A DNA stretch of 34,226 nt from Deltaproteobacteria bacterium (GCA_021793275.1 JAJYTC010000030.1:1-34226); one strand, 5' to 3'; positions 24,435 through 32,627 are shown, counted from the first letter of the stretch. Program-made: numbers and translations. Notes: generated by a model not told the origin, from the sequence alone.

Positions 24435-24490
24435 AGCGCACCCTCCTGTTTCACGATACAAAATCGCCAACCTATCCAGCAGAGCTTATG

Positions 24491-24507
24491 AGCAAATTGG
24501 ATGCCAA
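24491..24507 (-). promoter_or_regulatory. Sigma-54 (-24/-12) promoter
   Basis: The minus strand reads TTGGCATCCAATTTGCT. It matches the sigma-54 consensus YTGGCACGN4TTGCW at the GG and GC cores with the required 10 bases between them, plus the flanking TT and CA. Transcription would start near 24480, leaving about 46 bases before the SDR start codon. The gene immediately upstream encodes a sigma-54 activator, which strengthens the call. Confidence 0.85.
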
Positions 24508-24577
24508 CGGTCTTGGAAAAAAGATATAGTAATATCGATCTGTTACGGACGTGATGTTTAGATCTGCTGGAAAATTC

Positions 24578-24593
24578 CTTTCCGGCTGGAAAG
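24578..24593. promoter_or_regulatory. Candidate activator-binding site (UAS)
   Basis: CTTTCC-GGCT-GGAAAG, a perfect 6-bp inverted repeat about 70 bases upstream of the -24 element, the usual range for enhancer sites of sigma-54 activators. TTTCCAGC occurs a second time 17 bases away on the same strand (TTTCCAGCCGG…TTTTCCAGCAG). Binding by the neighbouring activator is inferred. Confidence 0.45.
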
Positions 24594-24640
24594 ATATTTA
24601 CCGCTTCGGTGACGGGACCGCCGGGCCGGGATCAAAAGGG

Positions 24641-25978
24641 CTAAATCACGAGCTTGTATTTTTGAATCTTGCTTCTCAGGGTGGGACGCGAAATCTTTAG
24701 CAGCTTGGCGGCCTGGGTGAGGTTCCCGTTGGCAGTCTTCAAAGCTCTGCGTATGATCTCCTCCTCGGCTTCGCCAAGCCAGGTAACAGTCGAACTATCC
24801 GGGTAGCGTTTGCTGCGAACCAGGATCTCTCTTACCGTCTCCTCCAGGATCACCTCCTCTTTTCCCAAAATAGAGGCCAGCATAAGAAGGTTTTCCAGTT
24901 CCCGCACGTTTCCGGGCCAATCGTATTCGACCAGAAGCCGAATCGCCCCGTCCTCGATTTTCAACACCCCCGTATGATGGTCGCGATTGATTTTGTGCAG
25001 AAAGTGCTGAATGAGCACGGGGATGTCTTCGCGGCGCTCCCTCAGCGGAGGGATATAAACGGTCAGGACCTTCATGCGGTAATAGAGGTCCTTTCGGAAT
25101 TTCCCCTGGGCAACGGCCTGGTAGAGGTCGCGGTTGGTCGCAACGATAATGCGCGCGTTCGATTTTTTCTGGGCGACGCCGCCTATGCGGTGATACTCCT
25201 TCTCCTGCAAAAAACGCAGCAGTTTGCCCTGGAGGGTGAAGGGAAGGTCGGCGATTTCATCAAGGAAAATGGTCCCTTCCGACGCCATTTCGAACAATCC
25301 TCGATGGCTTTCCACGGCCCCGGTAAAAGAGCCCTTTTCGTGACCGTAAAGAGTGCTCTCCGAAAGTGTTTCCACTATGGTGGTGCAATCGACGGTAACA
25401 AAAGGGCCGTCCTTGTGCGGACTGTTTTCATGGATCACCTGGGCCATAAGCTTCTTGCCGGTCCCGGTCTCCCCGCGAATGCCAACCGAAACGGTACTGT
25501 TGGCGATCAGGCCGATAAACTTGTAAATATCGAGCAAGGCCCTGCTGCGGCCGATCAGTGCGTACCCGCCCGACGAAAGGGATTCAGGGGGTTTTAGCGG
25601 AGAAATCTTGGCATTCAATGTAAGAAGCCGAATGGCCTTCTGAATTTTTCGATCCAGTTCTTCAAAATCGATATCTTCCGGGAGGTAATCGTATGCGCCA
25701 AGCTTCATGGCCTGGATAGTGGCGTTCATGTCCTGGTGGGCGGAAAGAAGAATAATCTTGGAATGAGGCAATTCCTGCCGGACAAGCCTTACTATCTCAA
25801 GGGCTTTCATGCCCGGCGGATCGTCCCCGAGAAGGACCATGGAAGGCTTCGCGGCCCCAATCAAGGCCGGCAGGTCTTCCCCCGAACCTGCGACACGGAC
25901 TTCGTAGCGCCCTTCCAGGAACCCTGCAAGTCTTTTCCGAAAAGAAGGATTCCCTCCGATGATCAAGACTTTATTCAT
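24641..25978 (-). CDS. Sigma-54 activator with degenerate receiver
   Basis: A 445-residue NtrC-type protein: receiver-like domain (~1-115), AAA+ domain (~135-370) and Fis-type HTH (~405-445, LTQAAKLLKISRPTLRSKIQKY). The AAA+ part is intact: Walker A GETGTGKK, sigma-54 contact loop GSFTGA (usual GAFTGA), Walker B GTIFLDEIADLP, and WPGNVRELENL. The receiver lacks the acidic pair (VLIIGGNPSF), the phospho-acceptor Asp (VLLGDDPPGM aligns Gly there) and the Lys (YLPEDI for YLPKP), so it is unlikely to be phosphorylated. No kinase gene is adjacent. The track start (26059) adds 27 residues; I use the ATG at 25978, where the receiver fold begins. It most likely drives the sigma-54 promoter just downstream. 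Confidence 0.9.
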   Translation of the reverse strand: MNKVLIIGGNPSFRKRLAGFLEGRYEVRVAGSGEDLPALIGAAKPSMVLLGDDPPGMKALEIVRLVRQELPHSKIILLSAHQDMNATIQAMKLGAYDYLPEDIDFEELDRKIQKAIRLLTLNAKISPLKPPESLSSGGYALIGRSRALLDIYKFIGLIANSTVSVGIRGETGTGKKLMAQVIHENSPHKDGPFVTVDCTTIVETLSESTLYGHEKGSFTGAVESHRGLFEMASEGTIFLDEIADLPFTLQGKLLRFLQEKEYHRIGGVAQKKSNARIIVATNRDLYQAVAQGKFRKDLYYRMKVLTVYIPPLRERREDIPVLIQHFLHKINRDHHTGVLKIEDGAIRLLVEYDWPGNVRELENLLMLASILGKEEVILEETVREILVRSKRYPDSSTVTWLGEAEEEIIRRALKTANGNLTQAAKLLKISRPTLRSKIQKYKLVI

Positions 25979-26282
25979 GATCACCGCCCGCTGTATAGAT
26001 AGACTTTCCGTAGAAAAGGTATGGTTGAACGAGCCTTTTTTTCCCATTTCATGATTCACTTAGCATGAATCAGGGGTATCGTCAATCGAACGGGACGGGT
26101 ATAATGCAACCCGATCTTCCTTCGGGATTTTTCGCGCCCTTCGTGGTTAACATACTGCTTCCACGATAAGGGAAGAACATACTGCTGTAAACGCGAAGGC
26201 GAGGCACTGGCGTGGAACTGCTCCCAGCTAAGCCCGTACGCCGCCCGCGTAGCGGCGCAACCTAATGTTTCAAGGCCAAGGC

Positions 26283-27701
26283 ATGCGACCACCCTATAGA
26301 GCTGCAACAGTCAACTTTTTCGCCCTGTTTTCAACCCTTTTGGCCGCGCTTTTGTCGGGCGGGTGTTTGAGCGTACCGCGGACCGGACCCGCGTTCAGCT
26401 ATTTTCGCTCCAGACAGAAGGCACTGCCGACTATCGTCGGCGACCACAAACCGCTCACTTCAGTCGAAGTCCGGGCTGTCATAAAGGGCCTTGAACAAAA
26501 CTCTTCGGCAGCCGACAACCTCGGTCACCAGATGGCGCTTGAAGAAGCGATAAGCGGTCGGCCTTTCGTTGCCGGCAACAGGGCAACCCTGCTGATCAAT
26601 CGACCTGCGGCTTACGCCGCCATGTTCAAAGCGATCCAGAACGCCAAAAAAAGTATCAATGTCGAAATTTATATTCTTTCTGCCGACAGGCCCGGTCATA
26701 GTTTTGCCGACCTTTTGATGAAAAAGGCCGCCGAAGGCGTTCATGTGAACCTTATCTATGACGGCATCGGATCCATGTGCACTCCGCCCGCTTTTTTCCA
26801 GCGTTTGACCACTGCCGGCGTCAAAGTGCTGCCCTTTAATCCGATCACTCCGCTCAGTTTATTGCCTCTGCCCTGGAGGTGGTCCCCGATCCATCGGGAT
26901 CATTCCAAGCTTGTGATCGTAGACGGTTCAATAGCTTTCACCGGAAGCGCCAATATTTCCGACGTCTGCGGCGAACCAGGCGGCCTCCTTTCCGACCTGC
27001 TGGGCAAGAAGTTGCCATGGCGCGATACGGACGTGGAAATTGAGGGACCTGTTGTCGCCCAATTCCAAAAATTTTTCTTCGCTACCTGGAAAAGAGAAAA
27101 GGGACCGCCCATTGACGAAAAAAGCTACTTCCAGCCTGTAAAACCCCAAGGCAATGATTTGGTGATGGCGGTCGGCAGCACGTGGGGAGAAAAAAACCGG
27201 GGCAACTACTTTACCTACCTTGCCGCCATACGCTCGGCGAAACATTCAATCGACCTTAGCTGCAGCTATTTCATTCCCGACAAACAGATCATGGAGGCGC
27301 TGACCGCCGCGGCGCGGCGCGGCGTGGACGTAAAGATCATCCTTCCTCACAAAAGCGATATTAAGCTGGCTCAATACGGGGGCCGTAATTATTACAGCCG
27401 GCTGTTGAAATCGGGGGTAAAAGTCTACGAGCGCAGGGACGTGATATTGCACGCCAAAACTGCAGTAATCGACGGGGTTTGGTCAACCGTGGGCTCCGAC
27501 AATATGGATATGTGGAGTATCCTGAGGAACAACGAACTCAATGCCGTGATCTTGAGCCGCGGTTTCGCTAAAAAGATGGAGACCATGTTTCAAAACGATC
27601 TCAAAAACTCCAACGAGATCACCTTGCAGAGCTGGGAGCACAGATCGGCGGTCGAGCGACTGATCGAGCTTCTCACCCGCCCGCTTGTCTATTGGCTCTA
27701 A
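26283..27701 (+). CDS. Phospholipase D/cardiolipin-synthase-like protein
   Basis: A 472-residue phospholipase-D superfamily protein with both HKD active-site motifs: HSKLVIVDGSIAFTGSAN and HAKTAVIDGVWSTVGSDN. The N-terminus is a signal-like hydrophobic stretch (FFALFSTLLAALLSGGCLS) ending in a possible lipobox, so it may be a lipoprotein facing the periplasm. Length and spacing fit bacterial cardiolipin synthases (ClsB/C-like), which join two phosphatidylglycerols or related lipids; a nuclease or phosphodiesterase role is possible. I use the ATG at 26283 with AAGG six bases upstream; the track ATG at 26265 has no site. Its stop overlaps the LysR stop on the other strand. Confidence 0.85.
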   Translation: MRPPYRAATVNFFALFSTLLAALLSGGCLSVPRTGPAFSYFRSRQKALPTIVGDHKPLTSVEVRAVIKGLEQNSSAADNLGHQMALEEAISGRPFVAGNRATLLINRPAAYAAMFKAIQNAKKSINVEIYILSADRPGHSFADLLMKKAAEGVHVNLIYDGIGSMCTPPAFFQRLTTAGVKVLPFNPITPLSLLPLPWRWSPIHRDHSKLVIVDGSIAFTGSANISDVCGEPGGLLSDLLGKKLPWRDTDVEIEGPVVAQFQKFFFATWKREKGPPIDEKSYFQPVKPQGNDLVMAVGSTWGEKNRGNYFTYLAAIRSAKHSIDLSCSYFIPDKQIMEALTAAARRGVDVKIILPHKSDIKLAQYGGRNYYSRLLKSGVKVYERRDVILHAKTAVIDGVWSTVGSDNMDMWSILRNNELNAVILSRGFAKKMETMFQNDLKNSNEITLQSWEHRSAVERLIELLTRPLVYWL

Positions 27702-28657
27702 AGCCTGTGCACCGTTGTAGTTGCGAGAATCCTTCCAACCAGCGTGCCGATGTCTTCCCGCGGAAGTTCGTGTGTGTGGAGTTCCTCGAGCATCGACACG
27801 AAGGCCCGGGCAGGAAGCGAAAGCTGCTGGTCTCTCAGGTATGCGATGTTCACATCCAGCGCGGCCTGGTAGCCCTTTAGCTGGACAGTCGCCAGTTTGC
27901 CGGCCGCAACCTCATCGGCCACACCGGCGCCCACCAGGAATGAAATCCCCTGTCCCTGCATGACCAACTGCTTTATAAGCTCGATATTGCCGCTTTCCAT
28001 GAGGATGTTGGGGGAACACTCGTTGACTTCGAACAGAGCGTTGACCTCCTGGCGCGTTCCAGACCCCAGTTCCTTCATGATAATGGGTTCTTTGGCAATC
28101 TGCTTAAAGGCGATAGTCTCCAAACCGGCCAGGGGGTGTGAGGGAGGAAGAATCAGCACCAATTCCTCGCGCCTGAACGGCGTGTAGCTCACCTCGTCCC
28201 TGGCCACCACTTTGCTCATAATCGCAACGTCGTTTCTGAACTCGAGCAGGTCCAGGATCATATCCTTGGAAGTCCCCTCATTGACCACGATCTTGATGTC
28301 CGGATGGATCTTGAGGAAACGGGATACCAGGCTGGGCATGAGGTAGCGCGCATAGGTCTTGGTCGTTCCGACCCGCAGAACCCCCACCGACAGATTTAAC
28401 AGCCCGCTGATCGTTTTTTCTATTTCTTTTTCATACTCGAAGACTTTGCTTACCTGCTCATAGAGGATGCGGCCCTCGTTGGTAAGATAGAGCTTGCGAC
28501 CCTTTTTCCTAAACAGGGTCAAATTGCACGCACTCTCCAAGGATTTTATCTGAGCCGTTATTGCAGGCTGAGTTATGAAAAGCTCCTTCGCGGCCTTGGT
28601 GAAATGCTGCGACTTGGCAGCGTGGTAGAAGGCCCTGAGCTGATTGAAGTTAAGCAT
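27698..28657 (-). CDS. LysR-family transcriptional regulator
   Basis: A 319-residue LysR protein. The winged HTH occupies residues 1-60 (LNFNQLRAFYHAAKSQHFTKAAKELFITQPAITAQIKSLE), followed by the linker helix and a two-lobed effector domain (GVLRVGTTKTYARYLMPSLVSRF…, GQGISFLVGAGVADEVAAGKL). It resembles the CbbR/CysL side of the family. The ligand is unknown. It is separated from the HD gene by 203 bases without other content and does not have a divergent target right at its start, so it may act at a distance, for example on the plus-strand phenylphosphate-synthase genes (speculative). Its last codon overlaps the convergent phospholipase gene. Confidence 0.92.
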   Translation of the reverse strand: MLNFNQLRAFYHAAKSQHFTKAAKELFITQPAITAQIKSLESACNLTLFRKKGRKLYLTNEGRILYEQVSKVFEYEKEIEKTISGLLNLSVGVLRVGTTKTYARYLMPSLVSRFLKIHPDIKIVVNEGTSKDMILDLLEFRNDVAIMSKVVARDEVSYTPFRREELVLILPPSHPLAGLETIAFKQIAKEPIIMKELGSGTRQEVNALFEVNECSPNILMESGNIELIKQLVMQGQGISFLVGAGVADEVAAGKLATVQLKGYQAALDVNIAYLRDQQLSLPARAFVSMLEELHTHELPREDIGTLVGRILATTTVHRL

Positions 28658-28860
28658 GAAAATAAACCCCTGTCTTCCGGTAGATAATCTCCGCTTATGG
28701 ATAACACAATTTCAAACGCTTTGGCACTATTTTTCTGATGCGAACTGTTTTTCGTTCCGGTTGCAGGGGGAAATCGCGCCGGCCTCGAGGAAGTGCTCAA
28801 AACCGATAGTGCGCTTGGCTGGCAGAAAACTGGGATGATAAATTGGAAAGAGCCGCAGGT

Positions 28861-29523
28861 TCACCGGTTCTCGCAACGACAAAACGGCCAGACAGCGGTC
28901 TCATACAGCTTTGAGACCAAATCCTCCTCTCTTTTCGCCGCTTGCTCGCGAGCCAGCCTCAGGGCCGTTGCGGTAAAAAACCACTTCTCCGTGACCCGGG
29001 ACAGCCAGGACAGATAACTCGCCGGTTCACGTTCGAACACCTTGAAATAGATTCCAAAGCCGATCCTGGAAAAACGGAACAGCTTGTCGGAATCTTTCAC
29101 TATCATATCATCAATATCTATCGCCTCGGCCCTGGAATCATGACCGTCGATAATCAACTCTATTTTTCCCGTCAAATCTTCGGGGTATTGCAACCGGCGC
29201 AGAATCGACCCCGCAAGCCTGGCCCCCTCGATTTCATGCTGCCTTCGCAGATCGGGCTCTTTTACTACCGGGCCGAATGCGAGCAGTTGCCTTTCCTCGG
29301 AAAGCGTGGACCACCCCACGTCATGAAGCAAAATCGCAGGAGCCACAATAGAGCGCGCCCCTCCCTCGACGGACAGAAGGTGCATCGCATACCAATAGGA
29401 AATAACGGTGTGGATGACGTTATGTCTGGTGCGAAGATAGGGTTCTGCCTTTTCGAAAATGGATTTATGGAGCGGATCTTCGATGTCCGGAACGTTTTCG
29501 ATTTCACTGAGTATTGTTATCAT
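28861..29523 (-). CDS. HD-domain phosphohydrolase
   Basis: A 220-residue HD-domain protein: TRHNVIHTVISYWYAMHLL (first His), AILLHDVGWS (the HD pair), RQHEIEGARLAG…IIDGHDSR (further His/Asp) and MIVKDSDKLFRFS (last Asp), the usual metal-binding order of this hydrolase family. Substrates range from nucleotides to cyclic nucleotides and cannot be read here. I use the ATG at 29523. A -10 hexamer TATAAT lies only 9 bases before it, so the transcript may be nearly leaderless; the track start (29589) is upstream of that hexamer and is Arg-rich. The gene stands alone on its strand. Confidence 0.8.
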   Translation of the reverse strand: MITILSEIENVPDIEDPLHKSIFEKAEPYLRTRHNVIHTVISYWYAMHLLSVEGGARSIVAPAILLHDVGWSTLSEERQLLAFGPVVKEPDLRRQHEIEGARLAGSILRRLQYPEDLTGKIELIIDGHDSRAEAIDIDDMIVKDSDKLFRFSRIGFGIYFKVFEREPASYLSWLSRVTEKWFFTATALRLAREQAAKREEDLVSKLYETAVWPFCRCENR

Positions 29524-29532
29524 AGCGAGGCT

Positions 29533-29560
29533 ATTATACATTTGTGGGTCAAAATAGCAA
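29533..29560 (-). promoter_or_regulatory. Sigma-70-type promoter for HD gene
   Basis: On the minus strand TTGCTA, 16 bases, TATAAT (perfect -10, 29533-29538). Transcription would begin around 29526, two or three bases before the ATG at 29523. This both suggests a leaderless mRNA and argues against the longer track start. Confidence 0.5.
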
Positions 29561-29629
29561 CCGTGTACTCGCCTGCCCCTCCTCCTCAATCCATAATCTG
29601 TCTTTATGACTGGTATAACTTTAAATGAG

Positions 29630-29658
29630 TTGACTCTTTTATATTATTCATTGATTAT
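29630..29658 (+). promoter_or_regulatory. Sigma-70-type promoter candidate upstream of ppsA
   Basis: TTGACT, 17 bases, GATTAT on the plus strand, in an AT-rich stretch about 310 bases before the phenylphosphate-synthase alpha gene. The -35 matches 5 of 6 and the -10 4 of 6. No -24/-12 element with correct spacing was found in this 448-bp spacer (29524-29971). Confidence 0.35.
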
Positions 29659-29828
29659 GCCACCGTGAAAATCTCAAATAGAATTTCCCCCGGCGATTCC
29701 ATTGATGCTCTTTATGCAGGATCGGCCCAGCTCTATATCGCAAGACCATTGATCTCCCTTTAGTCCCATTCAGTTATGTTTTTGGTTCCTTAGGATTTTG
29801 GTTCAGGCTGCCCGGCGGATGGTTTTAA

Positions 29829-29880
29829 GAGGGCCGGTCGGGACCGCGGTTGACCGTAAGGAGACCGGGGCCTCGTTTTT
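29829..29880 (+). terminator. Terminator-like leader hairpin upstream of ppsA
   Basis: GAGGGCCGGTC (29829) pairs with GACCGGGGCCTC (29863) apart from a small internal loop; the 23 bases between contain further pairing (CGGTTGACCG). It is followed by GTTTTTATT. It looks like an intrinsic terminator, but no plus-strand gene precedes it, so it may be an attenuator in the ppsA leader. It ends about 90 bases before the start codon. Confidence 0.5.
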
Positions 29881-29971
29881 ATTAATCCACGCCGCCCGGC
29901 ATCGATGCGATTCCCCAATCGGCTCAGCGGCATGACCGCTTAGGCCATTTTACCCACTTAGGAGGTGCCCT

Positions 29972-31810
29972 GTGGGAGATCAGAAATTTCCTTCGCCACA
30001 TGAGATCGAAACAATTCCGGGGACTGAAGGATGGGAGCGGATGTATCCCTACCACTACCTCTTCTCCACCGAAAACAAGGAGCGCAAAACCTACGAAGAG
30101 AACATGTTCTGGTTCAACGACGGCCTGCATTACCCGGAACCGATGTATCCGTTCGATATTATTTGGGATGAGGCATGGTTCCTCGCCCTTTCCCAGTTCA
30201 ACACCCGCATCTTCATGATCCCTCCGGCCCTGGGCGTCGACCACCGCATCATCAACGGCAACGTCTATATTACGCCCGTTCCGGTTGCCGATCCCCAGGA
30301 AATTCAGAACCGCGTTCCGCTGTTCATGGAACGGGCCGGCTACTATTTCGAGCACTGGAACGAACTCCACGATAACTGGGAAAACAAGATGCGCGGGATC
30401 ATAAACGATCTCAAGGCGCTCCCGATAACCCCCCTGCCCCAGATGGAAGATATCTCCACGGTAAAAGAAGGGCTCGGCACATCCAGCGGATACCAGCTTC
30501 TCAAAAGCTACGACACGCTGATCGACCTGGGCATCCTCTGCTGGCAGTACCACTTTGAATTCCTGAACCTCGGCTACGCCGCCTATGTCACTTTTGTCGA
30601 CTTCTGCACAAAGGCATTCCCCGATATATCGCTTCAAAAGATTTCCCAGATGGTCGGCGGTATAAACGTCATCCTTTACCAGCCCGACGAGGAGTTGAAA
30701 AAACTCGCCAAGCTGGCCATGGAAAAAGGCATTGCCGATCAAATCCTTGGCGCAAAGACAATCGACGAGGTCACCAGCGGGATCAATGGTTCCCCAGACG
30801 GCCGCAAATGGCTCGAAGCCTGGGATGCCGCCAAAGACCCCTGGTTCTACATTTCCACGGGTACTGGCTGGTACCATCACGACAGTTCCTGGAATGACGA
30901 TCTCAATATTCCGATGAACGCCATGAAGATTTACATCCGCAAATTGAAAGAGGGCCAGAGCATCGATCGTCCTCTTGCCGATATTCAGGAAGAGCGGGAA
31001 CGGCTGGTAAGGGAATACAGAGCGCTGCTCCAGACCGAAGAAGACAAAAAGACCTTCGACCAGCTCTACAACACCTCCAAGCTGGTATTCCCCTACGTGG
31101 AAAACCACATGTTCTACGTAGAAAACTGGTTCCATTCCATCTTCTGGAACAAGCTGAGGGAAGTGGCCGCGATCATGAAAGATCACGGCTTTTTGAACGA
31201 CATAGAGGATATTTGGTTTTTGAAGCGAGCCGAAATCAAGGATGCGCTCTGGGACCTGGTCACAGGGTGGGCGACGGGCAGCAAATCTTACGGCCCGCTT
31301 TACTGGCCCAAAGAAATCGCATGGCGCAAGGGGGTTTATCAGAAATTCCGGGAATGGACCCCTCCGCCCGCCGTGGGCAAGCCTCCCGAAACCATCAGCG
31401 AACCCTTCACCATCATGCTCTGGGGTATTACCAATGAGAGTATGGCCGCGTGGGCAAAGCTAAGAGAGATTACCGACCTTGACCAGGTGACGGAAATGAC
31501 GGGCTTCGCCGGCTCACCCGGTTCGGTCGAGGGTCCTGCGCGCGTTTGCAGAAACGCCAAAGAGATCGACCAGTTGCAGGACGGCGAAATCCTGGTTGCT
31601 CCTACAACTTCGCCCTCCTGGGCGCCTGCCTTCCAGAAAATCAAAGCGTGCGTGACCGATGTGGGCGGAATGATGTGCCACGCTTCCATCGTTTGCCGCG
31701 AGTACGGACTGCCCGCTGTTGTCGGCACCGGCCAGGCGACCTCGGTCATCAAAACGGGCATGCGCATCAGGGTGGATGGCAATACGGGTAAGATCAACAT
31801 CATGAGATAA
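29972..31810 (+). CDS. ppsA: Phenylphosphate synthase alpha subunit
   Basis: A 612-residue protein very like the 70-kDa subunit of phenylphosphate synthase, which carries the phosphate on a His and transfers it to phenol for later carboxylation. Family-typical stretches are GTEGWERMYPYHYLFSTEN, WFNDGLHYPEPMYPFDIIWDEAWFLALSQFNTRIF, GVDHRIINGNVYITPVPV and CWQYHFEFLNLGYAAYVTF. The C-terminal mobile domain has GFAGSPGSVEGPARVC, LVAPTTSPSWAPAF and the catalytic His in VGGMMCHASIVCREYGLPAVVGTG. It starts at GTG 29972 after TAGGAGGTGCCCT. The downstream HAD, ATP-grasp and UbiD genes agree with the phenol pathway. A related aromatic (e.g. a substituted phenol or aniline) cannot be excluded. Confidence 0.88.
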   Translation: MGDQKFPSPHEIETIPGTEGWERMYPYHYLFSTENKERKTYEENMFWFNDGLHYPEPMYPFDIIWDEAWFLALSQFNTRIFMIPPALGVDHRIINGNVYITPVPVADPQEIQNRVPLFMERAGYYFEHWNELHDNWENKMRGIINDLKALPITPLPQMEDISTVKEGLGTSSGYQLLKSYDTLIDLGILCWQYHFEFLNLGYAAYVTFVDFCTKAFPDISLQKISQMVGGINVILYQPDEELKKLAKLAMEKGIADQILGAKTIDEVTSGINGSPDGRKWLEAWDAAKDPWFYISTGTGWYHHDSSWNDDLNIPMNAMKIYIRKLKEGQSIDRPLADIQEERERLVREYRALLQTEEDKKTFDQLYNTSKLVFPYVENHMFYVENWFHSIFWNKLREVAAIMKDHGFLNDIEDIWFLKRAEIKDALWDLVTGWATGSKSYGPLYWPKEIAWRKGVYQKFREWTPPPAVGKPPETISEPFTIMLWGITNESMAAWAKLREITDLDQVTEMTGFAGSPGSVEGPARVCRNAKEIDQLQDGEILVAPTTSPSWAPAFQKIKACVTDVGGMMCHASIVCREYGLPAVVGTGQATSVIKTGMRIRVDGNTGKINIMR

Positions 31811-31841
31811 AGTGCAACATGAACATAAAATGAGAGGCTCG

Positions 31842-31876
31842 GGAGCGGTGATCCATTCACCGCTCCGTTGTTTTTG
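31842..31876 (+). terminator. Intrinsic terminator after ppsA
   Basis: GGAGCGGTGA-TCCAT-TCACCGCTCC, a perfect 10-bp stem with a 5-base loop, followed by GTTGTTTTTG. It begins 31 bases after the ppsA stop. Since pathway genes follow on the same strand, partial read-through or a new promoter is needed. Confidence 0.8.
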
Positions 31877-31952
31877 TATTCCGTGTCCCCCGCGCAAGCG
31901 CCGGCAGGCGCCGCCGCCGGGGACCTTTCCCCCACACCAGGAAGGTCGCTCT

Positions 31953-32627
31953 ATGGAAGCTCTTTTCACCCATGATCTCGAAGCGGTAATTTTTGATTTT
32001 GAGGGAACGCTCGTCGACTTCCAGTGGAAGCTTTCCGAGGCAGTTGAAGAAGTCCTGGAAAAACTTCGGCAAATGGGCTTTACCGCAACACACCTGAGCA
32101 ACAGGAAATATTCGACTCTTCAGATCCAGGCAATGCAGGCAGCTCCACAAATAGGGATCCGGCCACAAGACGTTCGAGACGCAATCGGCGCAGTCTACGA
32201 CGTCTACGACGAGGACGCGCTCACCCGCTGGAATCTTCGGCCCGGCGCCCCTGATTTCTTACGCGCCCTCAGGACCATGGGCATCCGTACAGCCCTGGTA
32301 AGCAACGTGGGGGGAAGAGCCCTCGGAAAAGCAATCACCCGCCTGGGCCTGGAGTCGCTCCTCGATATGGCCCTTAGCCGCAACGACGTACCAAACCTCA
32401 AACCAAGTCCCGACGGCATAAATCTCGCCCTTCACAAAATGGGCGCAAACAGGCGCCACAGCATCTTCCTCGGAGACAGTCTCGACGATATCAACGCGGC
32501 ACGAAATGCGGGCCTGAAAGTGATGATTATCACAAACGGCGAGAACCTCCGCGAAGATATCATCCAAGCAAAGCCCGATGCGATATTCGACAATTACCAG
32601 GAACTGATTGGCGCGCTGCCATCATAA
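31953..32627 (+). CDS. HAD-family hydrolase with DxE motif
   Basis: A 224-residue HAD-superfamily protein: motif I VIFDFEGTLVDF, motif II LVSNVGG, motif III around NLKPSPDGINLAL, motif IV FLGDSLDDINAARNAG. In most HAD phosphatases motif I is DxDGT; here the second Asp, the general acid, is Glu. The helical cap between motifs I and II (~residues 25-90) is of the C1 type. The start at 31953 has AGGAAGG upstream; the track start (31812) lies in the terminator region. Phenylphosphate carboxylase of Thauera contains a HAD-like delta subunit, so a role with phenylphosphate is tempting, but this protein is longer and could be a plain phosphatase. It sits between the two synthase subunit genes. Confidence 0.8.
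   Translation: MEALFTHDLEAVIFDFEGTLVDFQWKLSEAVEEVLEKLRQMGFTATHLSNRKYSTLQIQAMQAAPQIGIRPQDVRDAIGAVYDVYDEDALTRWNLRPGAPDFLRALRTMGIRTALVSNVGGRALGKAITRLGLESLLDMALSRNDVPNLKPSPDGINLALHKMGANRRHSIFLGDSLDDINAARNAGLKVMIITNGENLREDIIQAKPDAIFDNYQELIGALPS

Noticed and set aside
26207-26222. Sigma-54-like CTGGCGTGGAACTGCT before the phospholipase gene
   Set aside because: Only 9 bases separate GG and GC; sigma-54 promoters require 10.
26056-26307. 83-aa minus-strand ORF in the spacer before the phospholipase gene
   Set aside because: No motif, no clear ribosome-binding site, and it overlaps the phospholipase start.
28712-28735. TTGGCAC element upstream of the LysR gene region
   Set aside because: The -12 position reads CT instead of GC and no plus-strand gene follows.
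29924-31186. 420-aa minus-strand ORF opposite ppsA
   Set aside because: It is the antisense shadow of a strongly conserved PpsA coding sequence; its own translation has no recognisable motif.
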